A stretch of 5,989 bases of DNA from Gemmatimonadales bacterium UBA4456 (lineage in GTDB: Bacteria; Gemmatimonadota; Gemmatimonadetes; Longimicrobiales; Gaopeijiaceae), in assembly GCA_002390225.1 (NCBI GenBank), contig DGOW01000052.1, positions 1-5,989 on the forward strand. The letters are read 5' to 3'. The notes beneath the pieces were generated by a model. It saw nothing but the letters and a program-made list of their open reading frames with translations, was not told the origin of the DNA and made no database searches. Positions 5,914-5,989 of the stretch are shown piece after piece; the first letter of the stretch is position 1, and every line of letters begins with the position of its first letter. A program made the translations under genes and the position numbers.

Positions 5914-5917
5914 CTCC

Positions 5918-5989
5918 ATGAGTCACTCCAGGCGCACGCTCAGTCTGGTCACTGTGGTGTTGATCTTCGTTCTGCTCGCAGCTGGCGTC
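5918..5989 (+). CDS. N-terminus of an exported or membrane protein, cut by window end
   Basis: Only 24 codons are visible. They begin MSHSRRTLS, with two Arg, followed by an uninterrupted hydrophobic stretch (LVTVVLIFVLLAAGV), the pattern of a signal peptide or N-terminal membrane anchor. A GGAGG Shine-Dalgarno site precedes the ATG. The frame is open to the last base, so the gene continues beyond the window. Nothing visible identifies the family. It lies about 195 bases after ispG on the same strand. Confidence 0.7.
   Translation, partial: MSHSRRTLSLVTVVLIFVLLAAGV

Overview
This window is high-GC bacterial chromosomal DNA. It most likely comes from a Gram-negative organism, because three or four of the encoded proteins carry export signals and one looks like an outer-membrane lipoprotein. 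The IspG protein is of the long type I associate with Alphaproteobacteria and some other phyla. The '...LQAQ' signal-peptide ends and the S41 and alpha/beta-hydrolase content would also fit Gemmatimonadota or a similar environmental lineage. This placement is inference and I hold it loosely. I see no mobile element, CRISPR array, rRNA or tRNA.

Layout, left to right. Bases 1-213 are a leader with no convincing gene. A two-gene plus-strand operon follows: a secreted alpha/beta hydrolase (214-1287) and an exported, divergent S41-family peptidase with a PDZ-like segment (1287-2951). Their stop and start codons overlap. Bases 2952-3355 separate this operon from a minus-strand gene. They hold a bidirectional-looking terminator hairpin (3302-3336) and, on the minus strand, a small signal-peptide-like reading frame that stays open only if one base is skipped near 3158-3162 (3003-3261). 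A minus-strand gene for a MORN/YwqK-repeat lipoprotein (3356-4042) has its own recognisable promoter. Next is a 70-residue CDGSH [2Fe-2S] protein on the minus strand (4148-4360), divergent from ispG on the plus strand (4500-5723). IspG is the [4Fe-4S] enzyme of the MEP isoprenoid pathway. After ispG comes a non-coding stretch with a -10-like box and nested inverted repeats. The window ends inside a new gene (5918-5989) of which only a hydrophobic N-terminus is visible.

How the parts relate. The hydrolase and the peptidase are probably translated in a coupled way and both act outside the cytoplasm. IspG and the CDGSH protein are both iron-sulfur proteins and share one 139-base divergent promoter region. 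A functional link between them is a hypothesis only. The rest looks like ordinary housekeeping or accessory chromosome. I found no clear evidence for a large undescribed system. The items most worth checking are the frame-disrupted small exported protein, the S41 protein with an atypical active site, and the structured leader before the last gene.
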